Positions 50,468 through 60,914 of a stretch of DNA of 64,000 nucleotides are shown here, piece by piece. The stretch is from an uncultured Collinsella sp. Its GTDB lineage: Bacteria > Actinomycetota > Coriobacteriia > Coriobacteriales > Coriobacteriaceae. The notes under the pieces were generated by a model. It saw only the letters and a program-made list of their open reading frames with translations. It made no database searches and had not been told where the DNA came from. The position numbers and the translations under genes are program-made. The stretch lies in the NCBI GenBank assembly GCA_900768435.1, contig CAAGCW010000001.1:14292-78291 (forward strand). Reading direction: 5' to 3'. Position 1 is the stretch's first letter, and every line of letters begins with the position of its first letter.

Positions 50468-51682
50468 TTACTGGTAGCGTAGGCACTCCACCGGGTTGAG
50501 CTTTGCCGCGCGGCGAGCGGGGTAGAAGCCAAAGATTACGCCGATGCCGACGGAGACGGCGAAGGCCAGCAGCACCGTGGCGATTGAAAAACTCGGTGTG
50601 ATTTGCCCGCTGGCTCCGAGCTCGCCAAGAATCCCGGATCCGGAGGCAAACATCGCGAGGCCCCAGGCCAGCAGATAGCCAATCAGGACACCCAGTAGGC
50701 CACCGGTGACGCACAGCGCCGAGGACTCGGCCAAAAACTGCGCGGTGATATCGCGACGACTGGCACCCAGGGCGCGGCGAATACCGATCTCGCGGATGCG
50801 CTCAGTCACGTTGGTGAGCATCATATTCATAATGCCGATACCGCCGACAAGCAGCGAGATGCTGGCGACAGCACCCATGATGAGCGAGAACGCGCCCATA
50901 AAGGAGTTGAGTGCATCGATGGCGCTTTTCATGGATGTCGCCGATACACTGTCGTACTCATCATCCTCCTCGATGCCCTTCATCGCGCGCACCTTGGACT
51001 CGATGGCCTTACAAAGCTCATCCATGTCCGTGCCCTCGGCGGCAAGTGCCGTCACGCTGGGGAATGAAGGATTCTCGTCGCCAAACAGCCCGGCGATGGT
51101 TTCGCGTGGCATATACAGCGTGAGCGAGCCCATGGAGTCGCTGCCGCCATCAATCACGCCTACAATCTGCACCTCGCCGTTGGACACCTTGATGGTTTTC
51201 CCCACCGCGTCCTGTTCGTTGCCGTAAAGCTGATCGGCGCCGCCGCGGCTGATGAGCGCCACGCGCGAGCCTGATTGGGACTCGGCCTGGGAATAGGTTC
51301 GCCCCGCAACGAGCTTGCTGGCCCCCACGGCGTCGAGCATGTCGCTGTCGACGCCCTGCGCCATGACGGTATAGCTTTTATCGCCGGTCTTGTATTCGGT
51401 ATACGCGCTGTCGACAATGCCGATCTGCTCAATCTGCGGCAACAGTTTTTGAAGCTTCTCGATGTCCGACTCGGTGAGTTCTTGCGACGAATAGATTTGC
51501 ACCATGCGTGCCGCATTGAGGCCCAGGCTGTTGACCAGGCTGTTTTGGATGCCGCCGATGAGCGAGGTCATGGCGATGACCGAGGCAATGCCAATGACGA
51601 TTCCCAGGATGGTGAGCAGGCTGCGCCCCTTGTTGGCCTCGAGCGAATGAAGGGCTTCCTGGATGAGATCGCGGGCGCTCAT
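50468..51682 (-). CDS. MacB/FtsX-type ABC transporter permease
   Basis: A 404-residue permease with one TM helix at about residues 20-42, a large extracellular MacB-PCD domain (~50-270) and three C-terminal helices. ANKGRSLLTILGIVIGIASVIAM is the family N-terminus; NMMLTNVTERIREIGIRRALGASRRDI is the coupling region before helix 3. It ends ...ARRAAKLNPVECLRYQ, typical of the family. It overlaps the ATPase gene by 4 bases and belongs to a three-gene efflux unit. The substrate is unknown. Confidence 0.92.
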   Translation of the reverse strand: MSARDLIQEALHSLEANKGRSLLTILGIVIGIASVIAMTSLIGGIQNSLVNSLGLNAARMVQIYSSQELTESDIEKLQKLLPQIEQIGIVDSAYTEYKTGDKSYTVMAQGVDSDMLDAVGASKLVAGRTYSQAESQSGSRVALISRGGADQLYGNEQDAVGKTIKVSNGEVQIVGVIDGGSDSMGSLTLYMPRETIAGLFGDENPSFPSVTALAAEGTDMDELCKAIESKVRAMKGIEEDDEYDSVSATSMKSAIDALNSFMGAFSLIMGAVASISLLVGGIGIMNMMLTNVTERIREIGIRRALGASRRDITAQFLAESSALCVTGGLLGVLIGYLLAWGLAMFASGSGILGELGASGQITPSFSIATVLLAFAVSVGIGVIFGFYPARRAAKLNPVECLRYQ

Positions 51683-52452
51683 GCCATCACTCCTTTCGGC
51701 GGGTTGGCGGAGGCGGAAATCATGGGCAGGCTATCTACGGCGCTGCGCAGGGTCCGCGGTGCATGTGGAATATACGCGCCGTCGTGAATGCGACCGTCGC
51801 GTATGGTCACGGCACGGTCGGCCTCGGCGGCAATGCCGGGGTCGTGTGTGATAAGCACGATGGTTTTGCCACGCTCCTGGAGCTTATGGAAGGTCTCCAT
51901 CACAAGCGCTCCGGTTGCGGAGTCCAGGTTTCCTGTCGGCTCATCGGCCAGGATGATGGGCGGGTCATTGACGAGGGCGCGCGCGATGGCGACACGCTGC
52001 ATCTGGCCGCCCGAGAGCTCGGATATGCGGTGGTCCCAGTGGTCGACCGGTAGCGTGACGGCCTGCAGTGCGTGCACGGCGCGCATCTCGCGCTGGCTAC
52101 GGGGCACATTGGTGTAGGCCAGCGGCAGCATGACGTTTTCGATAACCGACAGGCGCGGCAGCAGGTTGAAGCTCTGAAAGACAAAGCCAATGCTCAGGGC
52201 GCGAACTTCGGTGAGCTCGTCATCATCGAGCTCGGCCACGTTGAGCCCTTGCAGGTAGTAGTCGCCTGCCGTCGGTTTATCCAGGCAGCCTAGGATGTTC
52301 ATGAGCGTCGACTTGCCCGAGCCCGAGGGGCCGGTGATAGCGACGAACTCGCCGGGATCTACCGCCAGGCTCACGTTGTGCAGGATATGGGCGCAGCCGG
52401 CCTCGCTCTCAAAGATACGGTGCACGTTGCGAATGTCGATGACGGGACGCAT
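51679..52452 (-). CDS. MacB/LolD-type ABC transporter ATPase
   Basis: A 257-residue ATPase. Walker A is [15 protein letters not shown], the signature [15 protein letters not shown], Walker [14 protein letters not shown] and the switch His in ITHDPGIA. The [13 protein letters not shown] segment and [18 protein letters not shown] are typical of the MacB/LolD class. It sits between the membrane fusion protein and the FtsX permease with overlapping ends on both sides. Confidence 0.95.
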   Translation of the reverse strand: MRPVIDIRNVHRIFESEAGCAHILHNVSLAVDPGEFVAITGPSGSGKSTLMNILGCLDKPTAGDYYLQGLNVAELDDDELTEVRALSIGFVFQSFNLLPRLSVIENVMLPLAYTNVPRSQREMRAVHALQAVTLPVDHWDHRISELSGGQMQRVAIARALVNDPPIILADEPTGNLDSATGALVMETFHKLQERGKTIVLITHDPGIAAEADRAVTIRDGRIHDGAYIPHAPRTLRSAVDSLPMISASANPPKGVMA

Positions 52453-53885
52453 TACATACCCTCGTCGGCAGACATGTTGCCCGAATCCGCGCTGTGGCCG
52501 CCGTCAGCCGTTGCGCCCGCTCCGGTGTCCATGACGAGGGTGTCACCGTCGCGCAGTTTGGTTGTGGGCACGCCAGGATTGATTTCGTTGCCCTGGTCGT
52601 CGCGCTTGATCTGTGTCTTGCCGACTACGGCTTCGTTGTCGTTTTGTGTCACGATGGTCACCTTCACGCGACGGGTTTGCTTGCCCTCGTCATCGGTTGC
52701 CACGTTGACGTAATAGTGTTCGCCATCTTCGGTCATGAGCGCCATCGTCGGCACCATCACCACGTCGTCGAGCTGCTCGGTCACCACCGAGACCTCGGCT
52801 GTCATGCCCGGCTTCAGGCGCGCGTCGGGAGCCTCGATGAGGATGTCGACGTTAAAGGTTACGCTGCCGCCGCCGGAGTTGGAGTCGGAGTTTGCCACCG
52901 AGGCGATGGCCGTGACCGTCCCCTGGCTCACAATATCGGGAAACGCGGGATAGGTCACGTTGGCGCTCTGGCCCACGGCGATCTTGGTGATGTCCTTTTC
53001 GCCCACCTGAACCGTTACCTTCATCTTGGAGAGGTCGGCGATCTGCATGCACTGCTTGCCGCCGCTCGTATCGCTTTCGCCCATGATCATGCCGCCTGTT
53101 ACCGTGGCGCCCACCTTGGCGTTAAGCTCCACGATGCTGCCCGAGCTCGGCGCCGTAACCGTGCGCCCGGCGGCCTTGGCGTTCGCCTGATCGAGGTTTG
53201 CCTGGGCTGATGCGAGGCTGCGCTGTGCGGCCGATACGGTGTTCGTGTCCGCTGATGCGGCAGAGATGCCAGCAGCAGCGGAAGCTCCATCGACGTCCGT
53301 CGTTGGGGTGGCCTGCGCGGCAGCTGCGGCTTTCTGCGCGTTGGCGAGGTCTTCCTGAGCGGCGGCAACTGCACGCTGCGCCTCGGCAACGTTGCGATCG
53401 AGCTCGTCGTTTTTAATGGTCATGAGCACGTCGCCCTCGTTGACGGATTGGCCTGCCTGCACGTTGATCGAATCGACTGTGCCGTCGACAGAAGGGGAGA
53501 CCACTGAGGACGAAATGGGTTTGAGCTGGCCTTTAGCCTCGACCGTTGTGCTAAACGTGCCCTCGGTCACCATGTCGGTCACAGGCCCGCTAGCGCCCTG
53601 TGGCTGCGCATTGATAACCAGGGTTGCGACAATGGCGATGAGCGCGATGGCAACCACGGTGCCGGCGGCAATACCGCGTCGAATCAGCTTTTTGCGTCGA
53701 CGTTCGGCACGTTTTGCCTTGAGCTTGGCATACGCCTCTTCATCGGAAATCTCGGCCGTATCGTTCGTGCGTCCGTTCTCCTTGTCGGCATGTACGCCTG
53801 TAATCAGAGGAATCGTTTCGGTGGCACCTTCGGGCGTGTGCTCGGTATCATCCGGGCCCGGGGCGATCGTGGGGACATTCGGCAT
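52452..53885 (-). CDS. HlyD/MacA-like membrane fusion (periplasmic adaptor) protein
   Basis: A 477-residue adaptor. A charged cytoplasmic N-terminus (~1-85) precedes a TM helix (~88-108, AGTVVAIALIAIVATLVI). After it come a lipoyl-like half motif (VDGTVDSINVQAGQSVNEGD), an Ala/Gln-rich coiled-coil hairpin (~185-255), the second lipoyl half (TAPSSGSIVELNAKVGATV) and beta-barrel domains. Such proteins link MacB-type exporters to the wall in Gram-positive bacteria. AAAGGAGA precedes the ATG. It is the first gene of the efflux unit. Confidence 0.9.
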   Translation of the reverse strand: MPNVPTIAPGPDDTEHTPEGATETIPLITGVHADKENGRTNDTAEISDEEAYAKLKAKRAERRRKKLIRRGIAAGTVVAIALIAIVATLVINAQPQGASGPVTDMVTEGTFSTTVEAKGQLKPISSSVVSPSVDGTVDSINVQAGQSVNEGDVLMTIKNDELDRNVAEAQRAVAAAQEDLANAQKAAAAAQATPTTDVDGASAAAGISAASADTNTVSAAQRSLASAQANLDQANAKAAGRTVTAPSSGSIVELNAKVGATVTGGMIMGESDTSGGKQCMQIADLSKMKVTVQVGEKDITKIAVGQSANVTYPAFPDIVSQGTVTAIASVANSDSNSGGGSVTFNVDILIEAPDARLKPGMTAEVSVVTEQLDDVVMVPTMALMTEDGEHYYVNVATDDEGKQTRRVKVTIVTQNDNEAVVGKTQIKRDDQGNEINPGVPTTKLRDGDTLVMDTGAGATADGGHSADSGNMSADEGM

Positions 53886-54017
53886 AGCGTCTCCTTTATA
53901 GAAAGAACCTCGATAAGTATATGCGCCCACTGGTTGGGGCGGGCGCATGGGACGGTTTCTTTCGGAACTGTTAGATTGGTCGCATCGGTTCCACGTTGTA
54001 TGAATACGTGCGTTGCA

Positions 54018-55763
54018 CTACGAGTGGACGACCACGCATAGGCCGACTTTGATGCAATCGTGCAGCGCCTTGGCGTCTGCCAGACGCAGGTTGATGCAAC
54101 CGTGGCTGCCGCACCACTTGTAGGAGTTGGGGTCGTCAAAGCTCTTGTCGTTTTGCCACGTTGCATCGTGGAAGCCGACCATGTTTCCCTCAAATGGCAT
54201 CCAATAGCTTACCGGGCTCTCGTATTTGGGTTTGCCGGTCTCGGGGTCCTTGGCACCGATGAGTTTGCTGGCGCCATCGTTGCTGTTGATCTGCCAGACG
54301 CCCTCGGGCGTGGCGTCCTCGCCCGGCTTTCCCGAGATAAAGTTGGCCTCCCACACGATATTGCCGTTCTCGTCGTAGTAGCGCGCGTGCTGCTCGGACA
54401 GATCGACATCGACGTATGCCTTCCAGTCAGGCTCCCCCTTTGCTGTAAAGGTGTCGGCTTTCTGGGAGTATTTGATCTCGATTTCGCCGGTCTGCTTGTT
54501 GTTAATGGCATCCTCGACCTGCTTTGCGAGCGAGCTGCTGTCGATGGACCAACCAAAGTCGCCGCCCTCGACAGCGCACTCCTTGCCGTCGGCGCGTGTC
54601 CACCAGCGGGTGGATCCCACGGTGTTAAAGCCGTTAGCGAGTTCGGCGGCCCAGCTGCCGATCTGCGACGTATCGAGCGTGGGGTTGGCCGGATCGGCAA
54701 AGCTGATCCACTGCAGCACCGAGCTGCCGTCCACTTTACCGGCATCATTGCCGTTGAGCTTAAGGGTCACGTTGACGCCCAGGAAGTTGTTGGCGGCATC
54801 GCATGCAGCCTGAATCTGGTCGTTGGTGAGGGTGCCGTTGAGCGGTTCGTAGGCGTCGTTGCCGATCTTGGTGATATCGACGTTCTCGGCGAGCGACGCG
54901 AGTTCGATCTCGGCATATTTGATGACATGCTCACGGTTGAGCTTCTCGTTGGAACGGGCCTTCTCAACGGTGAACTTGCCGGCCTTCTCGTCATAGGAGC
55001 TGGCGGCCTCGAAGGTGCCCGAGCGGCCCTCGTTGAACTCGTCGATGGAGCTGCCCAGGTCCTCCTCAAACTGCTTTTGGTCAAAGGCATCGGAGAGCAT
55101 GGACAGGTCGACGTCCTGGTCCAAGTCGACCGAGCCGTTCTTGGTGGCGCTAACGGTTTTACCGCCGAGCGACGCGATGAGGCGCGATGGCCACAACAGC
55201 GGCTCGTTTTTGCTGATAATCTCGTGGGCGGCTTCCTCGCCATCGACGATGGGCTCGTCGGACTCGGGCTGGTAGGTCCAGCTAAAGTCATCGCCCGACA
55301 CGGTGAGCTTGTAGTGCTTCCATGCCGAGTTGACCTTGGTGGCTGCCGAAGATGCGTTAGAGAGCGAGATGTCGACGCCGGCGATGGTAGTGTTGGGGTA
55401 AGCGACCTGCGAGAACGCGACGACGCCTACGATGTAGACGATCGCGACGAGACCGAGGACGACAAAGAGGGCCGTCTTGCCGCCCGACTTGCTGGTTTTG
55501 TTGGTGCGCTTGTCCGCGGGCCCGCGATTGCTTGCCGCGCGAGCGTGCGAAGGGCCCTGCTTGGGGGCGGGACCCTGTGCGGGGCGCTGCTGGTATTGCT
55601 GATGCTGCTGGTATTGACGCTGATTCGGGCGCTGGGAGGCATTGGCCGGGCCGTGTTGTTGCGTGTGGGCCGGCGCGATGGGGCGCGGCGATTGGACGCC
55701 GCCAGTATGCCTACTGGGCTGTTGCGGATCGGGAATCATGTTGCTGCGGTCGATTTGCGACAT
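54018..55763 (-). CDS. L,D-transpeptidase (YkuD domain) with long cytoplasmic tail
   Basis: A 581-residue wall enzyme that makes 3-3 peptidoglycan cross-links or anchors proteins. Residues 1-95 are a Gln/Pro-rich basic cytoplasmic tail, 97-118 a TM helix, and ~125-430 two putative peptidoglycan-binding repeats (type 4; compare VAYPNTTIAGVDIS and the NREHVIKYAE segment). The C-terminal YkuD domain has the catalytic motif GSHGCINLR, with a preceding His in MVGFHDATWQ. Length and layout resemble other Actinobacterial transpeptidases. It lies downstream of the serine dehydratase gene on the same strand with a 117-base spacer. Confidence 0.92.
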   Translation of the reverse strand: MSQIDRSNMIPDPQQPSRHTGGVQSPRPIAPAHTQQHGPANASQRPNQRQYQQHQQYQQRPAQGPAPKQGPSHARAASNRGPADKRTNKTSKSGGKTALFVVLGLVAIVYIVGVVAFSQVAYPNTTIAGVDISLSNASSAATKVNSAWKHYKLTVSGDDFSWTYQPESDEPIVDGEEAAHEIISKNEPLLWPSRLIASLGGKTVSATKNGSVDLDQDVDLSMLSDAFDQKQFEEDLGSSIDEFNEGRSGTFEAASSYDEKAGKFTVEKARSNEKLNREHVIKYAEIELASLAENVDITKIGNDAYEPLNGTLTNDQIQAACDAANNFLGVNVTLKLNGNDAGKVDGSSVLQWISFADPANPTLDTSQIGSWAAELANGFNTVGSTRWWTRADGKECAVEGGDFGWSIDSSSLAKQVEDAINNKQTGEIEIKYSQKADTFTAKGEPDWKAYVDVDLSEQHARYYDENGNIVWEANFISGKPGEDATPEGVWQINSNDGASKLIGAKDPETGKPKYESPVSYWMPFEGNMVGFHDATWQNDKSFDDPNSYKWCGSHGCINLRLADAKALHDCIKVGLCVVVHS

Positions 55764-55880
55764 CGTTTATATTTCCTTCGAGTTTCGCCTTGCGGCTCAT
55801 CGTGTTTTAACTGGGCTTGCATTATAGCGATTAGCCTGTTGTTTGTGGTGCGGAAACAGTATCAGTTTGGAGAAGTCTGC

Positions 55881-57488
55881 CTATCCGCATATGCCGCATT
55901 TGGCGCAGGCAGAAAGCGCGGCCGGGGCTTGAGCGATGCCGCCCTTGGCCGTCTCGCGCAGGGTTGCCGGCAGGGCGTGGCCCACCGAGAGCATCACATG
56001 CGCCATCTGGTCAAACGGCACCAGGCTCTTGATGCCGGCGAGCGCGAGCTGGGCCGAGCTGAAGGCCGCGGCCACGCCGATGGCATTGCGGTTTTGGCAC
56101 GGCACCTCAACAAGTCCGCCCACGGGGTCGCAAACGAGGCCTAGCAGATTGCTCAGCGCGATGGAACTGGCGTCGAGTGCCTGCTCGGGGGTGCCGCCGA
56201 GCATCTGCACCAGCGCGGCGGCGGCCATCGCGGCGGCGCTTCCCACCTCGGCCTGGCAGCCTCCCTCGGCGCCGGCGACGCAAGCGCTCGTGGTGAGGTT
56301 GAGGCCGATGGCGGCAGCACAGTAGAGGGCGTCCATGACCTGCTCGTCGTCGAGCTGCAGGTGGTCGGCAAGTGCCAGCACGCAGCCGGGCACGACGCCC
56401 GCGGAGCCTGCCGTGGGGGCGGCGACGATCACGCCCATAGTGGCGGAGCGCTCGAGCACGGCCATCGCGCGGGCCACGGCATCGGTCTGAACGGTGCCCA
56501 TCAGGTTTGTGCTCAAATCGTTACGGCCGGTGGCATCGACGAGCTTCGCCTCGCCGCCGATGAGCCCGCCGAGCGAGCGCTGCGGATTGGCGATGGGGGC
56601 CGTGGTCTCGTCCTTCATGACTTCGAGCACGCGACGCATGGTGGCGACGGCGTGCTCCTCGCCGGTGAGGCGCGCCTCGCGCACGGCCATGACGGCGCCG
56701 ATGTTGAGTCCCAGCTCCTCGCAGGCGTCAAGCAGCTGCTCGCCGTCATCGAAGATCTCCTTGGCCGAGACGCCGGGGGAGAGCGATGAGGCCGAACCGG
56801 GAAGCTCGATAAAGGTCGCGTAATCGACATTGTCGAGTTTGCGGAGCATGGGGACGACGGTGTCGTCGGGCGCGCCGTCGGTCTCGAAGACGGAGTAGGC
56901 CTGGCCGCCCACTTCGGTGCGGTAGGTGCGGCAGAAGGCGATGTTCACGTGTGCGTAGGCGAGCAGGTTCGTGAGCGCGGCGAGCACGCCGGGGACGTCG
57001 TAGTGCGCCACGAAGAGTGTGGAGTACATGCCCGAGATGTCGACGCCGACGCCGTTAATGCGGCTGATGCGCATCTTGCCGCCGCCCAGGCTCTCACCGC
57101 GGACCTGGGCCGTGGCGCCCGTGTCGTCGACCATGTCGATGTCGACGGTGTTGGGGTGGATGGAGGCGTCGTCGCCCTTGATGTCAAAGTGATATTCGAG
57201 GCCCTGCTCGTGCGCGAGGTCGAAGGCCTGCTTGATGTTCTCGTCATCGGTGTCGAGGCCCAGGATGCCCGCGACGAGCGCACGATCGGTGCCGTGGCCG
57301 CGGTAGGTGTGGGCAAAGGAGTTCCACAGGCCAAAGGTGACCTTAGTGATGCGGCCTTCCAGCAGGCTGGCGGCAACTTGGGCGCAGCGCAGGGCGCCGG
57401 CGGTGTGCGAAGAACTGGGGCCGACCATGACGGGGCCCAAGATCTCGAATGCCGAGGTCGTAGCTAGTGTTTGCGGCTTACCTGCCAT
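55881..57488 (-). CDS. sdaA: L-serine ammonia-lyase, fused beta-alpha subunits, iron-sulfur dependent
   Basis: A 535-residue single-chain serine dehydratase converting serine to pyruvate and ammonia. Residues ~1-230 are the beta part: EILGPVMVGPSSSHTAGALR, then an ACT domain (HYDVPGVLAALTNLLAYAHVNIAFCR). Residues ~250-535 are the alpha part: APTAGSAGVVPG and conserved Cys in GCVLA, the VAGAEGGCQAEVGSA segment and LVCDPVGGLVEVPCQNRN, where the cluster ligands are expected. A terminal CAKCGICG adds four more Cys. AAAGGAG precedes the ATG at 57488. Hairpin repeat copy B lies just upstream. Confidence 0.93.
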   Translation of the reverse strand: MAGKPQTLATTSAFEILGPVMVGPSSSHTAGALRCAQVAASLLEGRITKVTFGLWNSFAHTYRGHGTDRALVAGILGLDTDDENIKQAFDLAHEQGLEYHFDIKGDDASIHPNTVDIDMVDDTGATAQVRGESLGGGKMRISRINGVGVDISGMYSTLFVAHYDVPGVLAALTNLLAYAHVNIAFCRTYRTEVGGQAYSVFETDGAPDDTVVPMLRKLDNVDYATFIELPGSASSLSPGVSAKEIFDDGEQLLDACEELGLNIGAVMAVREARLTGEEHAVATMRRVLEVMKDETTAPIANPQRSLGGLIGGEAKLVDATGRNDLSTNLMGTVQTDAVARAMAVLERSATMGVIVAAPTAGSAGVVPGCVLALADHLQLDDEQVMDALYCAAAIGLNLTTSACVAGAEGGCQAEVGSAAAMAAAALVQMLGGTPEQALDASSIALSNLLGLVCDPVGGLVEVPCQNRNAIGVAAAFSSAQLALAGIKSLVPFDQMAHVMLSVGHALPATLRETAKGGIAQAPAALSACAKCGICG

Positions 57489-57513
57489 GGGTGCTCCTTT
57501 AATCTGTCCCGTC

Positions 57514-57634
57514 GTCCCGAGGGGCGGGGCATAAGGTCGCCTGCTCGGACAGTCCTGCTCGCACGGAGAGCACATTAAGTGCTCTCCGGCTCGTGCGGAA
57601 CTCGCGATCGACCTTATGCCCCGCCCCTCGGGAC
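57514..57634 (-). repeat. Hairpin repeat family 1, copy B (between metK and sdaA)
   Basis: Arms 57514-57539 and 57609-57634 are exact 26-base inverse complements and unlike the arms of copy A. The 69-base core, read on the minus strand, equals the core of copy A except for two bases that change together, keeping the inner stem paired (GGAGAGCAC/GTGCTCTCC instead of GAAGAGCAC/GTGCTCTTC), and a short difference before the terminal GAGCAGG. Confidence 0.85.
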
Positions 57635-57727
57635 TAAGGATACATGGTTGGGGTTGCTAGATGGCAAAATTCATTAGCAAGGGACGCAGCGTAGACTCAT
57701 ATCGAAGCATCTTCACCACCGGATTAA

Positions 57728-57764
57728 TAAAAAAGAAGCACCGCTTGGGGGCGGTACTTCTTTT
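57728..57764 (-). terminator. Rho-independent terminator after metK
   Basis: On the minus strand an AAAAGAAG...GCTTCTTTTTT hairpin with stem ACCGC/GCGGT ends in a T run, 38-74 bases after the metK stop. Confidence 0.75.
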
Positions 57765-57801
57765 GAAAGCGCGTGCGTGTTGTGACCTTGGTGGTTCCCA
57801 A

Positions 57802-59082
<1,281 letters not shown>

Positions 59083-59193
59083 GATAGCCCCTTTCAAAAT
59101 ACGTGTCCCGGCGACCGTTACCATTCCGCCGAGCTCTATATGCAAGGGCACATCATATCGCGTTAATCGAATATTCACACCCTTTCCGCACCT

Positions 59194-59266
59194 ACTCATT
59201 GGGGACAGACTTAAATGACCAGCCGGGTGCTCATTGGGTGGTCATTTAGGTCTGTCCCCAATGAGT
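59194..59266. repeat. Long palindrome (family 3) between divergent metK and gltX
   Basis: Arm 59194-59221 and inverse arm 59239-59266 (28 bases each) differ at one base and enclose a 17-base centre. Both arms contain GGGGACAGAC/GTCTGTCCCC. The palindrome sits between the two divergent promoter regions. Confidence 0.8.
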
Positions 59267-59304
59267 GGGTCGGTGCCCTTTGTGCGGAGGTTGCTTTGTT
59301 GCTT

Positions 59305-59310
59305 TATACT
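59305..59310 (+). promoter_or_regulatory. Likely -10 element of gltX
   Basis: TATACT lies 41 bases before the gltX start codon. A possible -35, TTGTGC (59280-59285), is 19 bases upstream of it. Confidence 0.4.
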
Positions 59311-59350
59311 GATGCGGTTAGACATCCATCCTGCAATCGAGGAGATATCC

Positions 59351-60826
59351 ATGGCATCAGACGTTCGCGTCCGCTTTGCACCCTCACCCACGGGTAAGCT
59401 GCACATCGGCGGCGCCCGCACCGCTATCTATAACTGGGCTTTTGCCCGTGCAAACGGCGGCACGTTCATCCTGCGCATCGACGACACCGACCCCACCCGT
59501 TCCACCGACGAGAACACGCAGATCATTCTGCGCGCCATGCGTTGGCTGGGCCTGGACTGGGACGAGGGCCCCGAGGTGGGCGGCGACTATGGCCCTTACG
59601 CACAGACCGAGCGCCTGGACCTGTACAAGCAGGCCGCCCAGAAGCTCTGGGACGAGGGCAAGGCCTATCCCTGCTTCTGCACCAAGGAGCAGCTCGACGC
59701 CGACCGCAAGGCCGCCCAGGAGCGCAAGGACCCCTTCCAGGGCTATCAGCGCCGCTGCCGCGATCTCGATCCCGAGGAGGCTCGCCGTCGCATCGAGGCC
59801 GGCGAGCCCTACGTCCTGCGCATCAAGGTGCCCGAGGACCGCGGCGACGTCGTCATCCACGACGCCGTCCACGGCGAGGTGACCTTCGACGCCAAGGAGC
59901 TCGACGACTTTGTCATCTTCCGCTCCGACGGCACGCCCACGTATAACTTCGCGACCGTCGTCGACGACGCCATGATGAAGATCACCCACGTTATCCGCGG
60001 CGACGACCATCTGTCCAACACCCCGCGCCAGGTCATGGTCTACGAGGCCCTCGGCGCGCCCGTGCCCACGTTCGCGCACATCTCCATGATCTTGGGTGCC
60101 GACGGCAAGAAGCTCTCCAAGCGCCACGGCGCCACCTCGGTGGAGGAGTACCGCGACGCCGGCTATCTGTCCGACGCCTTCGTCAACTATCTGGCGCTGC
60201 TCGGCTGGTCGCTCGACGGCGAGACCACGATCATCCCGCGCGATGTCCTGGCCAGCAAGTTTTCGCTCGACCGCATCTCCAAGAACCCGGCTACCTTCGA
60301 CCCCAAGAAGCTCGACTGGGTAAATGCTGAGTACATCAACGGCATGTCCGACGCTCAGTTTGCCGACGAGATCATGGTCCCCGAGCTGCACGAGGCAGGC
60401 CTCATCGAGGGCAACGTCGAGTACGGCGAGGATTGGATCGATGCGCTTGCCGCCATCGTCAAACCGCGCACCAAGATGCCGGCCGATGCCGTGACTGTCG
60501 CCGCTCCCATCTTTGCCACGGCCGAGACGCTCGAGTATGACGAGAAGTCCGTCAACAAGGGTCTGGCCAAGGAAGGCATGGGCGCCATTCTGGATGCCGC
60601 CAAGGCCGCGCTCGAGGGCGTGGACGAGTGGACGGCTGCCAACATCGACGCCGCGCTTGAGCCACTGCCCGAGCAGATGGACCTCAAGAAGCGCGTTGTC
60701 TTCCAGGCCGTGCGCGTCGCCGTCTGCGGCAACATGGTGAGCCCTCCGCTGGGCGAGACCATGGCGCTCGTCGGCCGCGACGACTGCCTGGCGCGCATCG
60801 ACCGCGCCCGCACGATGGCGCTGTAG
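59351..60826 (+). CDS. gltX: Glutamyl-tRNA synthetase
   Basis: A 491-residue class I synthetase. RFAPSPTGKLHIGGAR contains the HIGH motif (HIGG) and KKLSKRHGATS the KMSKS motif (KLSKR). The catalytic core and the C-terminal anticodon-binding helices (WTAANIDAALEPLPEQM) are complete. GGAG precedes the ATG. It charges tRNA-Glu, one gene for which is at 23870. Whether it also mischarges tRNA-Gln cannot be told here; no gatCAB is visible in the window. Confidence 0.96.
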   Translation: MASDVRVRFAPSPTGKLHIGGARTAIYNWAFARANGGTFILRIDDTDPTRSTDENTQIILRAMRWLGLDWDEGPEVGGDYGPYAQTERLDLYKQAAQKLWDEGKAYPCFCTKEQLDADRKAAQERKDPFQGYQRRCRDLDPEEARRRIEAGEPYVLRIKVPEDRGDVVIHDAVHGEVTFDAKELDDFVIFRSDGTPTYNFATVVDDAMMKITHVIRGDDHLSNTPRQVMVYEALGAPVPTFAHISMILGADGKKLSKRHGATSVEEYRDAGYLSDAFVNYLALLGWSLDGETTIIPRDVLASKFSLDRISKNPATFDPKKLDWVNAEYINGMSDAQFADEIMVPELHEAGLIEGNVEYGEDWIDALAAIVKPRTKMPADAVTVAAPIFATAETLEYDEKSVNKGLAKEGMGAILDAAKAALEGVDEWTAANIDAALEPLPEQMDLKKRVVFQAVRVAVCGNMVSPPLGETMALVGRDDCLARIDRARTMAL

Positions 60827-60849
60827 CAGCTGCGTAAACGCATGTATCC

Positions 60850-60877
60850 GAGCCCCGTTCACCCGAGCGGGGCTCTT
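60850..60877 (+). terminator. Rho-independent terminator between gltX and priA
   Basis: GAGCCCCG pairs with CGGGGCTC and is followed by TTGTTT. Confidence 0.7.
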
Positions 60878-60914
60878 GTTTCTAAAGACGTATGGGATGG
60901 GAGGTACAGAGACC

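Noticed and set aside
59083..59193. Possible SAM riboswitch upstream of metK
   Set aside because: The leader is short and shows none of the conserved paired blocks of SAM-I, SAM-II or SMK-type riboswitches that I could recognise.
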